A stretch of DNA of 64,000 nt from Nocardioides sp. 1609 (GCF_004522105.1 NZ_SPUJ01000001.1:248001-312000); one strand, 5' to 3'; positions 44,501 through 54,976 are shown, numbered from the stretch's first letter. A program made the numbers and translations. The notes: generated by a model not told the origin, from the sequence alone.

Positions 44501-46378
44501 ATGAGCGCCGACCCCGCCGTCCTGACCACCCGTGCCCGGATCGAGGAGGCGGTCGGCGAGCGCACGCTCGCCGACGTGCTCGCGGCCACCGTGGCCGAGC
44601 ACGCCGACGCGCCGGCGTTCTCGGACCGGCACCACGTGCCCGAGGACGCCGGCGACGGCGGCTGGCGGACCCTCACCTGGCAGCAGACCCGCGAGCTCGG
44701 CCTCGACGTCGCGGCCGGGCTGATCTCGTTGGGCGTCGCGACCGGCGCCCGGGTCGCGATCATGGCGACCAACCGGATCGAGCACGTCGTCGCCGACATC
44801 GGCGTCGTGCACGCGGCGGCGACGCCGATGTCGATCTACAACACGCTGTCGGTCGAGCAGGTCGCGTTCATCGCCGCGCAGTCGAGGCCAGCCGTCGCGA
44901 TCCTCGAGAACGCCGACCACCTGTCCCGCTGGCAGCGGGCCGTCGACGAGGCCGGCGACGCGCTGACCGTCGTCCTGCTCGACCCGACCGCGCGCAGCGA
45001 GGCGCCCGGCGCGCGGCACCTCACGTGGGACGACCTCGTCGAGCGGGGCCGTGCCCACCGCGCCGAGCACCCGGACGCCGTCGCGGCCCGCACCGCCGAG
45101 CTCTCGCCCGACGCCCCCGCGACCATCCTCTACACCTCCGGCACCACCGGGAACCCGAAGGGCGTCGTGCTGTCGCACCGCAACGTCATGTACGAGGCGG
45201 TCAGCACGCTCGAGGACGCCCGGCTCGAGGGACCGCAGCGCTCGGTGAGCTACCTGCCGCTGGCGCACATCGCCGAGCGCACGCTGGGGATCTACATCCC
45301 GCAGTTCCTGGGCAGCCACACCCACGCCATCGGCGACCCCGCCGAGCTGCTCGCGGCGCTCGGGGAGGTCCACCCCACGTCGTTCTTCGGCGTCCCCCGG
45401 GTGTGGGAGAAGATCAAGACCGGCATCTCGGCCAAGCTCGCCGCCGACCCCGACCCGGCGGGTCGGGCGATGGTCGAGCAGTCGATGGCGGCCGGGCTCG
45501 CCTGGGTCGAGGCCCAGCAGGTCGGCGGCACGATGACGCCCGAGATCGAGCAGGCCCACGCCGACGCGGACGCCGCGATCCTCGGCTTCCTGCGCCTGGT
45601 GCTCGGCCTCGACCAGGTGCAGTGGGCGGCCTCCGCCGCCGCGCCGATGCCGCTCGAGGTCGCCAGGTTCATGGCCGGCCTGGGCCTCAAGGTCTACGAC
45701 GTCTACGGGATGACCGAGACCTGCGGCGCGGTCACCGCCAACGGTCCCGCCGGGTTCAAGCTCGGCACGGTCGGCCGCGCGACGCCCGGCATGGAGGTGC
45801 GGATCGCCGACGACGGCGAGGTGCTGGTGCGCGGCCCGGTGACGACGTCCGGCTACCACGAGGACGCCGAGCAGACCAGGGCGCTCATCGACGCCGACGG
45901 GTGGGTGCACACCGGCGACATCGGCACCATCGACGACGACGGGTTCGTGGCGATCGTCGACCGCAAGAAGGAGCTGATCATCACCTCCTCGGGCAAGAAC
46001 ATCGCCCCCTCCAACATCGAGAACCTCCTCAAGGAGTCCCCGATCATCGGCCACGCGATGGCCGTCGGCGACGGCCGTCCCTACGTCGTCGCGGTGCTCA
46101 CCCTCGACGGCGAGATCGCGCCCCTCGTCGCCGCGTCGATGGGAATCGAGGTCACCGACCTCGCCGAGCTCGCCCAGCACCCGCAGGTCCGCGCGCTGGC
46201 GCAGGCCGCCGTCGACGCCGCCAACGAGCGGCTCTCCCGCCCCGAGCAGGTCAAGGCGTTCGAGCTGCTGCCGGCCGAGTGGACCGCCGAGTCCGAGGAG
46301 CTCACCCCGACCCTCAAGCTCAAGCGGCGCGTCGTCAACACCAAGTACGCCGACGTCCTCGACCGGCTGTACGGCTGA
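44501..46378 (+). CDS. Long-chain acyl-CoA synthetase (AMP-forming)
   Basis: A 625-residue AMP-binding enzyme of the FadD15/long-chain class, activating fatty acids as acyl-AMP and then acyl-CoA. The P-loop is ATILYTSGTTGNPKGVVLSH; other motifs are YLPLAHIAERTLGIY, FGVPRVWEKIKTGI, VYDVYGMTETCGAVTANG and the hinge/linker DGWVHTGDIGTIDDDGFV, with DRKKELIITSSGKNIAPSNIE near the C-terminus. The ATG at 44501 (MSADPAVLTTRARIEE) is chosen; an upstream in-frame ATG lacks support. It lies 76 bases behind the acyl-CoA dehydrogenase gene and 4 bases ahead of a methyltransferase gene. Confidence 0.95.
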   Translation: MSADPAVLTTRARIEEAVGERTLADVLAATVAEHADAPAFSDRHHVPEDAGDGGWRTLTWQQTRELGLDVAAGLISLGVATGARVAIMATNRIEHVVADIGVVHAAATPMSIYNTLSVEQVAFIAAQSRPAVAILENADHLSRWQRAVDEAGDALTVVLLDPTARSEAPGARHLTWDDLVERGRAHRAEHPDAVAARTAELSPDAPATILYTSGTTGNPKGVVLSHRNVMYEAVSTLEDARLEGPQRSVSYLPLAHIAERTLGIYIPQFLGSHTHAIGDPAELLAALGEVHPTSFFGVPRVWEKIKTGISAKLAADPDPAGRAMVEQSMAAGLAWVEAQQVGGTMTPEIEQAHADADAAILGFLRLVLGLDQVQWAASAAAPMPLEVARFMAGLGLKVYDVYGMTETCGAVTANGPAGFKLGTVGRATPGMEVRIADDGEVLVRGPVTTSGYHEDAEQTRALIDADGWVHTGDIGTIDDDGFVAIVDRKKELIITSSGKNIAPSNIENLLKESPIIGHAMAVGDGRPYVVAVLTLDGEIAPLVAASMGIEVTDLAELAQHPQVRALAQAAVDAANERLSRPEQVKAFELLPAEWTAESEELTPTLKLKRRVVNTKYADVLDRLYG

Positions 46379-46382
46379 TCCG

Positions 46383-47216
46383 GTGAGCGAGGACTACCGC
46401 CGCGTCAACCGGGCGAGCTGGGACGAGCGCGTGCCGGCGCACGCGGCCTCACCCGACTACGCGCTCCAGCGCTTCCGCGACGACCCGGCCCACCTCTCCG
46501 ACGTCGTCCGCTTCGACCTGCCGCGGCTGGGCAGCGTCGACGGGCTGCGCGGCGTCCACCTGCAGTGCCACCTCGGCACGGACACGATCTCGCTGGCCCG
46601 CCTCGGCGCCCGGATGACGGGCCTCGACTTCAGCGGGGCGGCCCTCGAGCAGGCGCGCACGCTCGCCGCCGAGACCGGTGCGGACGTCGACTTCGTCGAG
46701 TCCGACGTGTACGCCGCCGCCGACGTCCTGCCCGAGGGCGGCTTCGACCTGGTGTTCACCGGGATCGGGGCGCTGTGCTGGATCCCGTCGGTGCGTCGCT
46801 GGGCCGACGTCGTCGCCCGGCTGCTGAGGCCCGGCGGCCGGCTCTTCATCCGCGAGGGCCACCCGATGCTCTGGGCGCTCGGCGACCCGCGACCCGACGG
46901 CCTCGTCACCGTCGAGCACCCCTACGTCGAGCGCGCGGAGGCGACGGTCTGGGACGAGCCGGGCACCTACGTCGAGACCGACGCGACGTTCGAGCACACC
47001 CTGACCCACGAGTGGAACCACGGCCTCGGCCAGACCCTGACCGCGGTGCTCGACGCGGGCCTGGTCGTGACGTCCTTCGAGGAGCACGACAGCGCGCCGT
47101 GGGACGCCCTGCCGGGCTACACTGAGCCGACCGCCGACGACGGCGAGCTCCGGTTGCGCGACCGGCCCTGGCGGGTGCCGTTCACCTACACCCTGCAGGC
47201 GGTCAAGCCGGCCTGA
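46383..47216 (+). CDS. Class I SAM-dependent methyltransferase
   Basis: A 277-residue methyltransferase. The SAM-binding motif I is unusual but recognisable (GVHLQCHLGTDTISLARLGA with GTD in place of GxG), motif II-like TGLDFSGAALEQARTLA follows, and the post-motif region DLVFTGIGALCWIPSV and LLRPGGRLFIREGHPMLWAL matches the family. The substrate is unknown. Starting at GTG 4 bases after the acyl-CoA synthetase stop, it is co-transcribed with fatty-acid genes. An inverted repeat (47221-47247) follows its stop. Confidence 0.85.
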   Translation: MSEDYRRVNRASWDERVPAHAASPDYALQRFRDDPAHLSDVVRFDLPRLGSVDGLRGVHLQCHLGTDTISLARLGARMTGLDFSGAALEQARTLAAETGADVDFVESDVYAAADVLPEGGFDLVFTGIGALCWIPSVRRWADVVARLLRPGGRLFIREGHPMLWALGDPRPDGLVTVEHPYVERAEATVWDEPGTYVETDATFEHTLTHEWNHGLGQTLTAVLDAGLVVTSFEEHDSAPWDALPGYTEPTADDGELRLRDRPWRVPFTYTLQAVKPA

Positions 47217-47220
47217 CGCC

Positions 47221-47247
47221 CACCGGCCGAACGGCTACCGGCCGGTG
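47221..47247. terminator. Short hairpin between convergent genes
   Basis: CACCGGCC pairs with GGCCGGTG across 11 bases, just after the methyltransferase stop and overlapping the end of the acyl-CoA synthetase gene. It is weaker than the other hairpins listed here. Confidence 0.35.
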
Positions 47248-48773
47248 CCCGCGGCGTACTCGTCCTTGAGCCTCCCCTTGACCATCTTGCCGGTGGGCGT
47301 GCGGGGCAGCTCGGCGCGGAAGTGGATCTCGCGCGGCACCTTGAAGTGCGCCATCCGCTCCCGGGCGTAGGCCGTCAGCTCGGCCGCGAGCTCGGGCGTG
47401 CCCGGCACGGCGGGCTGCACGAACGCCACCACCCGCTCCCCCATCTCCTCGTCGGGCACGCCGAAGACGCCGATGTCGGTGACCGCGGGGTGCAGGCTGA
47501 AGAGGTCCTCGATCTCCTGCGGGTAGATGTTCACCCCGCCGCTGATGATCATGAACGCCTTGCGGTCGGTGAGGTAGAGGAAGCCGTCGTCGTCGAGGTA
47601 GCCGAGGTCGCCGACGGTGGTCCAGTTCGGGTGCTGCGGGTGCTGGGTCGACGCCGTCCGCTCGGGGTCCTTGTGGTACTCGAACGGCGCGCCCTCGAAC
47701 TCCTCGCGCTCGAAGTAGAGCGTGCCGACCTGACTCGCGGGCAGCTCCGCGCCGTCCTCGCCGCAGACGCGGGGGATGCCGATGAGCGGCACGCCGACCG
47801 AGCCCGGGTGCGCCAGCCACTGCTCGCTGTCGATCATGGTGCCGCCGTTGGCCTCGGTGGAGGCGTAGTACTCGTTCACGATCGGACCGAGCCACTCGAT
47901 CATCCGGTGCTTGACCTCGACCGGGCAGGGCGCGGCCGCGTGCACCACGCACCGCAGCGACGAGACGTCGTAGGAGCCGCGCACGTCGTCGGGCAGCTTC
48001 AGCAGCCGCACGAACATGGTCGGCACCATCTGGGTGTGCGTCACCCGGTGCTCCTGGACGGCGGCGAGGAACCCCTCGGCGTCGAACTTCTCCATCATCA
48101 CCAGCGTGCCGCCGAGGGCGTGGACGACGCCGCCGAACCGCAGGGGGGCGGCGTGGTAGACCGGTGCCGGGGACAGGTACACCGTCGACTCGTCGAAGCG
48201 GTAGAGCCCACCGAAGATCGCGACGTACTTGTAGCCGGGCTCGTCGACGGCGTAGTCGGGCAGCGGCAGCTTGATGCCCTTGGGACGCCCGGTGGTGCCG
48301 GAGGAGTAGAGCAGGTCGTCGCCGTGCGGCTGCTCGGGGAGCGGGTCGTCGCCGGCGTCCGCGAGGGCGGCCTCGTAGTCGCCGTACCCCTCGACCGGGC
48401 CGCCGTAGGCGAGGCGCTCCGCGACGTCGACGTCGAGGCGGGCGACGAGGTCGGCCTTCGCCGCGGAGACGACCAGCGCCTTCGCGTCGCAGTCGCGCAC
48501 GATGTAGGACGCCTCGTCGGGGCTCAGGTTGTGGTTGACCGCGGTGACGTAGAGGCCGGAGCGCAGGACCGCCCAGTAGACCTCGTAGGTCTCGGGGGTG
48601 TTGTCGCTGAGGAGGGCGACGACGTCACCGGGGCGCAGCCCGGCCGCCCGGAAGCGGTTGGCGAGGCGCAGGCTGCGGTCGTCGAGCTCGGCGTAGGTGA
48701 GGGTGCGGCCGGAGCCGGCCATCACGAGAGCGGGCTTGTCGGGGCTGGTCCGGGCCCAGGTTCCGGGGTACAT
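47235..48773 (-). CDS. Acyl-CoA synthetase (AMP-forming), FadD type
   Basis: A 512-residue adenylate-forming enzyme. Motifs: DDLLYSSGTTGRPKGIKLPL (P-loop), NEYYASTEANGGTMI (YxSTE, the adenine-binding block), TVGDLGYLDDDGFLYLTDR and the catalytic C-terminal Lys in LPRTPTGKMVKGRLKDEY. Size and motifs fit the mid/long-chain or steroid-side-chain acyl-CoA ligases (FadD family) of actinobacteria, but the substrate is open. The ATG at 48773 is selected because it begins the usual MYPGTWA start and lies 6 bases after a CAGAGT -10-like box; a 50-codon upstream extension is rejected. It is divergent from the MMPL transporter gene. Confidence 0.93.
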   Translation of the reverse strand: MYPGTWARTSPDKPALVMAGSGRTLTYAELDDRSLRLANRFRAAGLRPGDVVALLSDNTPETYEVYWAVLRSGLYVTAVNHNLSPDEASYIVRDCDAKALVVSAAKADLVARLDVDVAERLAYGGPVEGYGDYEAALADAGDDPLPEQPHGDDLLYSSGTTGRPKGIKLPLPDYAVDEPGYKYVAIFGGLYRFDESTVYLSPAPVYHAAPLRFGGVVHALGGTLVMMEKFDAEGFLAAVQEHRVTHTQMVPTMFVRLLKLPDDVRGSYDVSSLRCVVHAAAPCPVEVKHRMIEWLGPIVNEYYASTEANGGTMIDSEQWLAHPGSVGVPLIGIPRVCGEDGAELPASQVGTLYFEREEFEGAPFEYHKDPERTASTQHPQHPNWTTVGDLGYLDDDGFLYLTDRKAFMIISGGVNIYPQEIEDLFSLHPAVTDIGVFGVPDEEMGERVVAFVQPAVPGTPELAAELTAYARERMAHFKVPREIHFRAELPRTPTGKMVKGRLKDEYAAGTGR

Positions 48774-48921
48774 GGGCCGACTCTGGCAGGCCGGTGGTCG
48801 CCGTTCCAGCCACTGTCCGAAAAGTCCGTCTACACAAGACCGATGAAATGTCACCACCCCAGGGGTCCATAGGGGGAAATCCGGATGCCCGGCACCGCCT
48901 GATCCTGAGAGAGTCCTGAAC

Positions 48922-51090
48922 ATGCATCGTCAGATCGCGGGCCGGCTGACCGGCCGAATGTCCAAGTGGGTCGTCCTGGCCGTGGTGATCGTGGCCACCG
49001 CCGGCATGGGTGCGTTCAGCAGCAAGCTGACCGAGGTCCAGAACAACGAGGCGGCCTCGTGGCTGCCCGGCTCCGCCGAGTCGACCAAGGTCGCCGAGGA
49101 GCTCTCCGGCACCGTCGATCCCAACGAGATCCCGACCCTGGTGGTCTACGAGCGCGACTCCGGGCTCACCCCCGACGACCTGGCCGAGATCGCCGCCCAG
49201 GCCGCCGAGCTGGCCGGCGTCGACGGGGTGACCGAGGAGTCGCAGACCCTGCTCACCGGGTCGCAGCCGCCGGTGGTGGTCTCCCCCGACGGCCGGGCCG
49301 CGTTCGTCCCGTTCGTCTGGGACTTCGGTCCGGACGGGTGGACCGAGGTCCCCGACGCCGCCGAGCAGGTCCGCGACATCGCGACCCTCGACGGCGGCTC
49401 GGTGCACCTCGCCGGCTACGGCGGGCAGGCCGCCGACGCCGCCGAGGCGTTCGAGGGCATCGACGGCGCCCTGCTGCTGACGGCGCTCGGGGTCGTGGTG
49501 GTCATCCTGCTGTTCACCTACCGCAGCCCGGTGCTGTGGATGCTGCCGATCTTCAGCGCCGTGGTGGCCTACACGATCTCCGGCGGCGTGGTCTACCTGC
49601 TCGCCAAGTACGCCGACCTCACCGTCAACGGCCAGAGCCAGGCGATCCTCGGCATCCTGGTCATCGGCGCCGGCACCGACTACGCCCTGCTGCTCGTCGC
49701 CCGCTACCGCGAGGAGCTGCGCCGCCACGAGGACCGCCACGAGGCGATGGCCTTCGCGCTGCACCGGGCCGCTCCGGCGATCCTGGCGAGCGCCGCCACC
49801 GTCGTGGTCGGCCTGCTCTGCCTGGTCGTGGCCGACCTCAACTCCACCGCCGGCCTCGGCCCCGTGCTCGCCGTCGGCGTCGCGGTGACGTTCCTGGTGA
49901 TGGTCACCCTGCTCCCCGCGCTGCTCGTGATCTGCGGTCGCTGGCTCTTCTGGCCCAAGCGCCCGGCGTTCGACTCGCCCGAGCCCACCGCCACCGGGTT
50001 CTGGGCCCGCGTCGGGGGCCGGATCGCCCCGCGCCCGCGCGCCGTGTGGGCGGTCACCGCCGGGCTGCTCCTCATCGCCTGCCTCGGCGTGCTGAAGCTC
50101 GACACCTCCGGGTTGTCGACCGAGGACACCTACACCAAGGAGCTCGACTCCATCCAGGGCCAGGCCGTGCTCGTCGAGCACGGTCTCCAGGACACCTCCA
50201 ACACCGTGCAGGTCGTCGCGGCGACCGACGCGATGGACGACGTCGCCACCACCCTGGGCGACGTCGACGGCCTCGGCGAGGCCACCGAGCCGACCGAGAT
50301 CGGCGGCGGGCGCTCCTACCTCGAGGCCACGATCGAGCACGACATCTCCTCGCCGGCGGCGTTCACGGTGGTGACCGACACCCGCGACGCCGTCCACGGG
50401 ATCGACGGCGCGGGCGCCCTGGTGGGCGGTGGGTCGGCGTTCTACCTCGACACGAAGGTGGCCTCCGAGCGCGACAACAAGGTGATCATCCCGATCGTGC
50501 TCGCCGTGGTGTTCCTCATCCTCGTCGGCCTCCTGCGCTCGCTCCTCGCCCCGGTGCTGCTCATCGGCACGGTGGTGCTGTCCTTCGGCGCGGCACTCGG
50601 CATCTCGGCGATGATCTTCGACTACGTGCTCCCGCTCGTCTTCGACCAGTGGCCCGACGGCGCCAACGTCGACCCGGGATTCCCGCTGTTCGCGTTCGTG
50701 TTCCTGGTGGCGCTCGGGATCGACTACAACATCTTCCTGATGACGCGGGTGCGCGAGGAGACCCTCGCGCGGGGCACGCGACGCGGCACCCTGGTGGGCC
50801 TCGCGTCGACCGGCGGCGTCATCACCTCGGCCGGCCTGGTGCTGGCGGCGACGTTCCTGGTGCTCGGCACGATCCCGGTGGTCTTCCTCGCCGAGCTCGG
50901 CATCGCGGTCGCCCTCGGCGTCCTGCTGGACACGATGATCGTGCGCTCCGTGCTGGTCACCGCGCTCAACCTCGACCTCGGCGGGAAGATCTGGTGGCCC
51001 AGCAAGCTGGACGCCGAGGACGCCCCGCTCGAGCCCGCGCAGGAGCCCGTCAAGGAGCCGGCGACGACCGGCTCGACCGGGCGGGCGTGA
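48922..51090 (+). CDS. MMPL family (RND) lipid transporter
   Basis: A 722-residue RND-type membrane protein with two membrane-plus-periplasmic-domain halves. Family signatures are present in both: [20 protein letters not shown] in the first half and [19 protein letters not shown] in the second, each containing the conserved Asp-Tyr pair of the proton relay. The first exported loop starts with [23 protein letters not shown] proteins export lipids or siderophores to the envelope; lacking the long C-terminal domain, this one is of the shorter Streptomyces/Nocardioides type. It is divergent from an acyl-CoA synthetase gene, which may make or recycle its lipid substrate. Confidence 0.93.
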   Translation: MHRQIAGRLTGRMSKWVVLAVVIVATAGMGAFSSKLTEVQNNEAASWLPGSAESTKVAEELSGTVDPNEIPTLVVYERDSGLTPDDLAEIAAQAAELAGVDGVTEESQTLLTGSQPPVVVSPDGRAAFVPFVWDFGPDGWTEVPDAAEQVRDIATLDGGSVHLAGYGGQAADAAEAFEGIDGALLLTALGVVVVILLFTYRSPVLWMLPIFSAVVAYTISGGVVYLLAKYADLTVNGQSQAILGILVIGAGTDYALLLVARYREELRRHEDRHEAMAFALHRAAPAILASAATVVVGLLCLVVADLNSTAGLGPVLAVGVAVTFLVMVTLLPALLVICGRWLFWPKRPAFDSPEPTATGFWARVGGRIAPRPRAVWAVTAGLLLIACLGVLKLDTSGLSTEDTYTKELDSIQGQAVLVEHGLQDTSNTVQVVAATDAMDDVATTLGDVDGLGEATEPTEIGGGRSYLEATIEHDISSPAAFTVVTDTRDAVHGIDGAGALVGGGSAFYLDTKVASERDNKVIIPIVLAVVFLILVGLLRSLLAPVLLIGTVVLSFGAALGISAMIFDYVLPLVFDQWPDGANVDPGFPLFAFVFLVALGIDYNIFLMTRVREETLARGTRRGTLVGLASTGGVITSAGLVLAATFLVLGTIPVVFLAELGIAVALGVLLDTMIVRSVLVTALNLDLGGKIWWPSKLDAEDAPLEPAQEPVKEPATTGSTGRA

Positions 51091-51144
51091 GCCGGATCAC
51101 GTGCCGTCGCGTGGGCAGGCCGCCCGGTCCTGCGCACGCGTGGC

Positions 51145-51150
51145 TACCGT
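51145..51150 (+). promoter_or_regulatory. -10 box of a probable leaderless fbiC mRNA
   Basis: TACCGT is followed by 7 bases and the GTG start of fbiC. This promoter geometry is a main reason for the chosen fbiC start. Confidence 0.6.
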
Positions 51151-51157
51151 GGCGTGG

Positions 51158-53743
51158 GTGACTGAGTCCCGTACGACGGCCGGCGCGCCGAGCGCCACCG
51201 GTCCGACGCCGCAGCAGGTCCGCCGCGCGCTGGCCCGGGTCGAGCGGGGCGCCCGCGTCGACGTCGGCGAGGCCACGGTGCTGCTGGCCGCGACCGGAGA
51301 CGACCTCGACCGGCTGACCGCGGCCGCGGCCGCGGTGCGCGACGTCGGCCTGGTGGCCGCCGGCCGCAGCACCGGCGGTCGGGGGGTCGTGACGTACTCC
51401 CCGAAGGTGTTCATCCCGGTCACCAAGCTGTGCCGCGACCGGTGTCACTACTGCACGTTCGTGGAGAGCCCCGGTGCGCTGGCGCGGGCGGGGCACGCCA
51501 TGTTCCTGTCCCCCGACGAGATCCTCGACATCGCCTCGCAGGGTGCCGCGCTCGGGTGTCTCGAGGCGCTCTTCACCCTCGGCGACCGTCCCGAGGACCG
51601 CTGGCCCGAGGCCCGCGCGTGGCTCGACGAGCAGGGCTACGACTCCACCCTGGCCTACGTCCGCGCGATGGCGGTGCGGGTGCTGGAGGAGACCGGGCTG
51701 CTGCCCCACCTCAACCCCGGTGTCATGTCGTGGGAGGAGATGAACCGGCTCAAGCCCGTCTCCCCGTCGATGGGGATGATGCTCGAGACCACCTCGCGGC
51801 GGCTGTACGAGACCAGGGGCGAGGCCCACTTCGGCTCCCCCGACAAGGACCCCGACGTCCGCCTCCGCGTCCTGGAGGACGCCGGTCGCCTCTCGATCCC
51901 CTTCACCACCGGTCTGCTCGTCGGGATCGGCGAGACGCTGGCCGAGCGCGCCGAGACGATCTTCGCGCTGCGGAAGGTCTCGACCCAGTTCGGCGCCGTG
52001 CAGGAGGTGATCGTCCAGAACTTCCGGGCCAAGCCCGACACCGCGATGCGCCACAGCGACGACCTCGGCCTCGACGAGTACCGCGCCAGCATCGCCGTGA
52101 CCCGTCTCGTGCTGGGACCGAAGGCCCGCGTGCAGGCCCCGCCCAACCTGGTGGACCTCTCCGAGTGCCGCGCGCTCCTCGGCGCCGGCGTCGACGACTG
52201 GGGCGGTGTCTCCCCGCTCACCCCCGACCACGTCAACCCCGAGCGCCCCTGGCCCTCGATCGAGCGGCTCCGCTCGATCACCGCCGAGTGCGGCTTCGAC
52301 CTCCGGGCCCGGCTCACCGTCCACCCCGAGTACGTCCGCGCCGGCGAGCCGTGGCTCGACCCGCGGGTCTCGGCGCACGTCGCGGCGCTGGCCACCGACG
52401 ACGGTCTCGCCGTCCCCGACGTCCGACCGGCGGGGTTGCCGTGGCAGGAGCCCGACGGCGGCTTCGCCTCCGTCGGGCGCACCGACCTGCACGAGGCCGT
52501 CGACCGTGAGGGGCCTGGCGGGGGGCGCACCGAGGACCGGCGTACCGACTTCGCGGACGTGTACGGCGACTGGGACCAGGTCAAGGACGCCGCCGCCGGC
52601 ACCTCGCTCATCGACGGCGCGCCGTCGGTGCTGCACGCCGAGGGCCGCGAGGCGCTCGCCGCGGCCGAGGCCGACCCGGGCGGGCTCTCCGACGAGCACG
52701 CCCTGACCCTGATGACCGCCGAGGGCCCGCTGCTCGACCAGGTCTGCCGGCTCGCCGACGACCTGCGGCGCGAGGCCGTCGGCGACGAGGTCACCTACGT
52801 CGTCAACCGCAACATCAACTTCACCAACGTCTGCTACGTCGGCTGCCGGTTCTGCGCCTTCGCGCAGCGCCGCACCGACGCCGACGCGTTCTCGCTGTCC
52901 CTCGACGAGGTCGCCGACCGCGCCGAGGAGGCCTGGGAGCTCGGCGCGACCGAGGTCTGCATGCAGGGCGGCATCGACCCCGAGCTCCCGGCGACGGCGT
53001 ACTTCGACCTCGTCTCGGCGGTCAAGCAGCGGGTCCCCGACATGCACGTGCACGCCTTCAGCCCGATGGAGATCGTCAACGGCACCGCCCGCACCGGGCT
53101 CTCGGTCGAGGACTTCCTCATCAAGGCCCGCGAGGCCGGTCTCGGCTCGCTGCCCGGCACCGCCGCGGAGATCCTCGACGACGACGTCCGCTGGGTGCTG
53201 ACCAAGGGCAAGCTCCCCGCGCGCACCTGGATCGAGATCGTCTCCACCGCGCACCGCATCGGCATCCCCACGACCTCGACGATGATGTACGGCCACGTCG
53301 ACAACCCCCGGCACTGGGTCGGCCACCTCCGCGTGCTGTCGCGGATCCAGGACGAGTCCCTCGCCGCCGGGCGCACCGGCTTCACCGAGTTCGTCCCGCT
53401 GCCGTTCGTGCACACCTCCGCGCCGATCTACCTCGCCGGCGTCGCCCGACCCGGACCGACGATGCGCGACAACCTCGCCGTCCACGCCCTGGCCCGGATC
53501 CTGCTGCACGGGCGGATCGCCAACATCCAGACCAGCTGGGTCAAGCTCGGCGTCGACGGCACCCGCGCGATGCTCCGCTGCGGCGCCAACGACCTCGGCG
53601 GCACCCTCATGGAGGAGACCATCTCGCGGATGGCCGGCTCCGAGCACGGCTCGGCCAAGACCGTCGCCGAGCTCGTCGAGATCGGCGCCGGCATCGACCG
53701 ACCCGTACGCGAACGCACGACGACGTACGGTTCTCACCCCTAG
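51158..53743 (+). CDS. fbiC: FO synthase, bifunctional (CofG-CofH fusion)
   Basis: FbiC makes the deazaflavin FO, the redox core of coenzyme F420, from tyrosine and a riboflavin precursor. It contains two radical-SAM domains. The CofG half has the cluster motif CRDRCHYC (Cys92, 96, 99), the CofH half has CYVGCRFC (Cys559, 563, 566). The 861-residue length matches FbiC of Mycobacterium (856). The GTG start at 51158 is favoured by the 7-base spacing from TACCGT. Nearby npdG and an LLM oxidoreductase gene show that this cell both makes and uses F420. Confidence 0.97.
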   Translation: MTESRTTAGAPSATGPTPQQVRRALARVERGARVDVGEATVLLAATGDDLDRLTAAAAAVRDVGLVAAGRSTGGRGVVTYSPKVFIPVTKLCRDRCHYCTFVESPGALARAGHAMFLSPDEILDIASQGAALGCLEALFTLGDRPEDRWPEARAWLDEQGYDSTLAYVRAMAVRVLEETGLLPHLNPGVMSWEEMNRLKPVSPSMGMMLETTSRRLYETRGEAHFGSPDKDPDVRLRVLEDAGRLSIPFTTGLLVGIGETLAERAETIFALRKVSTQFGAVQEVIVQNFRAKPDTAMRHSDDLGLDEYRASIAVTRLVLGPKARVQAPPNLVDLSECRALLGAGVDDWGGVSPLTPDHVNPERPWPSIERLRSITAECGFDLRARLTVHPEYVRAGEPWLDPRVSAHVAALATDDGLAVPDVRPAGLPWQEPDGGFASVGRTDLHEAVDREGPGGGRTEDRRTDFADVYGDWDQVKDAAAGTSLIDGAPSVLHAEGREALAAAEADPGGLSDEHALTLMTAEGPLLDQVCRLADDLRREAVGDEVTYVVNRNINFTNVCYVGCRFCAFAQRRTDADAFSLSLDEVADRAEEAWELGATEVCMQGGIDPELPATAYFDLVSAVKQRVPDMHVHAFSPMEIVNGTARTGLSVEDFLIKAREAGLGSLPGTAAEILDDDVRWVLTKGKLPARTWIEIVSTAHRIGIPTTSTMMYGHVDNPRHWVGHLRVLSRIQDESLAAGRTGFTEFVPLPFVHTSAPIYLAGVARPGPTMRDNLAVHALARILLHGRIANIQTSWVKLGVDGTRAMLRCGANDLGGTLMEETISRMAGSEHGSAKTVAELVEIGAGIDRPVRERTTTYGSHP

Positions 53744-53862
53744 GGGCAGGCACCCCGGCGGGTGAATCCCCCCGACCCGTGCCACGGCAGGCTCCTAAAG
53801 GCCCGAGATCCGGGTCATGGGCTCCCGATGTCTGGGCGCCCGCTAGTAGTCAGGAGCACACC

Positions 53863-54024
53863 ATGGGCTTCCTCTTGTGGATTCTCGCTGTCATCCTCGT
53901 CGTCTTCGGCGTCGTCCAGCTCATCCAGGGTCAGATCCTGCTCGGCGTCGTCTGCATCGTGGTCGGCCTCGCGGTCGGCCCCGGCGGCTGGAGCATCTTC
54001 AACAGCCGCAAGTCGCGCGCCTGA
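53863..54024 (+). CDS. Small GPGG-motif membrane protein
   Basis: A 53-residue protein that is nearly all membrane helix: LLWILAVILVVFGVVQLI, then a short Gln-Gly turn, LLGVVCIVVGLAVGPGGWSIF and a basic tail NSRKSRA. The two-helix hairpin ending in GPGG-W/S-IF is common in actinobacteria, without known function. ATG follows CAGGAG at 6-12 bases; longer frames upstream have no ribosome site. It is closed by a strong hairpin. Confidence 0.75.
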   Translation: MGFLLWILAVILVVFGVVQLIQGQILLGVVCIVVGLAVGPGGWSIFNSRKSRA

Positions 54025-54044
54025 CCTCACCGTCGTAGGCACTC

Positions 54045-54078
54045 CGAAGGGCACCCCGAGTTCACGGGGTGCCCTTCG
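54045..54078. terminator. Bidirectional hairpin between the GPGG gene and the VOC gene
   Basis: A 14-bp perfect stem (CGAAGGGCACCCCG, 54045-54058, with 54065-54078) and a 6-base loop lie between convergent genes, 20 bases after the GPGG-gene stop and 16 bases beyond the VOC stop. Confidence 0.8.
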
Positions 54079-54094
54079 TGCGTCCGGGCCGAGC

Positions 54095-54481
54095 TCAGGG
54101 CTCGAGGACGACCTCGACCTCGAAGCCCTCGGAGTTCTCCAGGTAGAGCGCCGTGTGGTCGTCGCCGCCGGCGTGCGGGTAGCGCGCGGCGTACAGCTCG
54201 TGCCAGCCGTGCGCCGTGGACTCCGCGCGGACCCGGTCGAGCAGCTCACGGGTGTCGACGGTCAGGGCCAGGTGGTTGACCCCGGGGCGGAGCCGGTCGT
54301 AGGGCTCGTCGACCTGGTCGGGTGACCGCTCGACGAAGAGGTAGGTGCCATCGGGGTGCACCCACGACTGGCCGGGGAGGTCGATCTCCCAGCCCACCTC
54401 CCCCAGCAACCACCCCCACTCGTCGGCCGCCAGCGCAGCGTCGTCGACCCAGAGGTCCCAGTGGTGGATCGCGCGAGCCAT
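54095..54481 (-). CDS. VOC family protein (glyoxalase / dioxygenase fold)
   Basis: A 128-residue single-domain vicinal oxygen chelate protein. Metal-ligand positions are plausible: HHWDLWVDD at the N-terminus (His), GVNHLALTVDTRELLDRV in the middle (His) and ALYLENSEGFEVEVVLEP at the end (Glu). Such proteins may be glyoxalases, antibiotic-binding proteins or dioxygenases; nothing here narrows it. The gene lies convergent to the small GPGG protein and head-to-head with DUF5709 only 21 bases away, so the two starts share promoter sequence. Confidence 0.83.
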   Translation of the reverse strand: MARAIHHWDLWVDDAALAADEWGWLLGEVGWEIDLPGQSWVHPDGTYLFVERSPDQVDEPYDRLRPGVNHLALTVDTRELLDRVRAESTAHGWHELYAARYPHAGGDDHTALYLENSEGFEVEVVLEP

Positions 54482-54502
54482 CCCTCACCGTACGGTGGAG
54501 GC

Positions 54503-54976
54503 ATGAGCGAGTCGAGCAGCGGCGACGAGTACGGCACCTACAGCACCGACGACGAGGACCAGCTCCCCGGCGAGGACACTCTCGGCTCGGACGGCGCCCC
54601 GAACGACGTCGCCGACGAGCTCGACCGCGGCTACTCGCCGCCCGAGAGCTGGTCGGCCGCGCAGGGGTTCGGCAACACGCCGTACGAGGAGGCCGTCGGT
54701 GAGACCTTCGACCAGCGCCTCGCCCAGGAGGAGCCGGACCCGACGGCCGACCCGGACGCCGTCCTCGACGAAGGGCCGGACGAGCAGGCCGAGATCGACG
54801 CCGGCGAGGTCGGCTCGGTCCGCGCCGGGCGTCTGGTCGCCCCCGACCAGGGACTCGGTGAGGACGTCGACTCCGAGCTCGTCGGGCGCGACGTCGGCAT
54901 CGACGGCGCGGCCGCCTCGGCCGAGGAGGCCGCGATGCACGTCGTCGACGAGGACGACGCCGACCTCGACTACTGA
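54503..54976 (+). CDS. DUF5709 acidic protein
   Basis: A 157-residue, strongly acidic protein (many Asp and Glu) containing the DUF5709 core DEDQLPGEDTLGSDGAPNDV, DELDRGYSPPESWSAAQGFG and GQTFDQRLAQEEPDP-like segments (here VGETFDQRLAQEEPD), with a second conserved block RAGRLVAPDQGLGEDVDSEL. No membrane helix or signal is seen, and it is probably disordered or a flexible cytoplasmic protein. No function is known. The start has an excellent ribosome site (GGTGGAGGC before ATG); the longer upstream frame is rejected. Confidence 0.87.
   Translation: MSESSSGDEYGTYSTDDEDQLPGEDTLGSDGAPNDVADELDRGYSPPESWSAAQGFGNTPYEEAVGETFDQRLAQEEPDPTADPDAVLDEGPDEQAEIDAGEVGSVRAGRLVAPDQGLGEDVDSELVGRDVGIDGAAASAEEAAMHVVDEDDADLDY

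Noticed and set aside
51050..53785. 911-codon minus-strand frame opposite fbiC
   Set aside because: fbiC has two radical-SAM motifs on the plus strand; the antisense frame is low-complexity.
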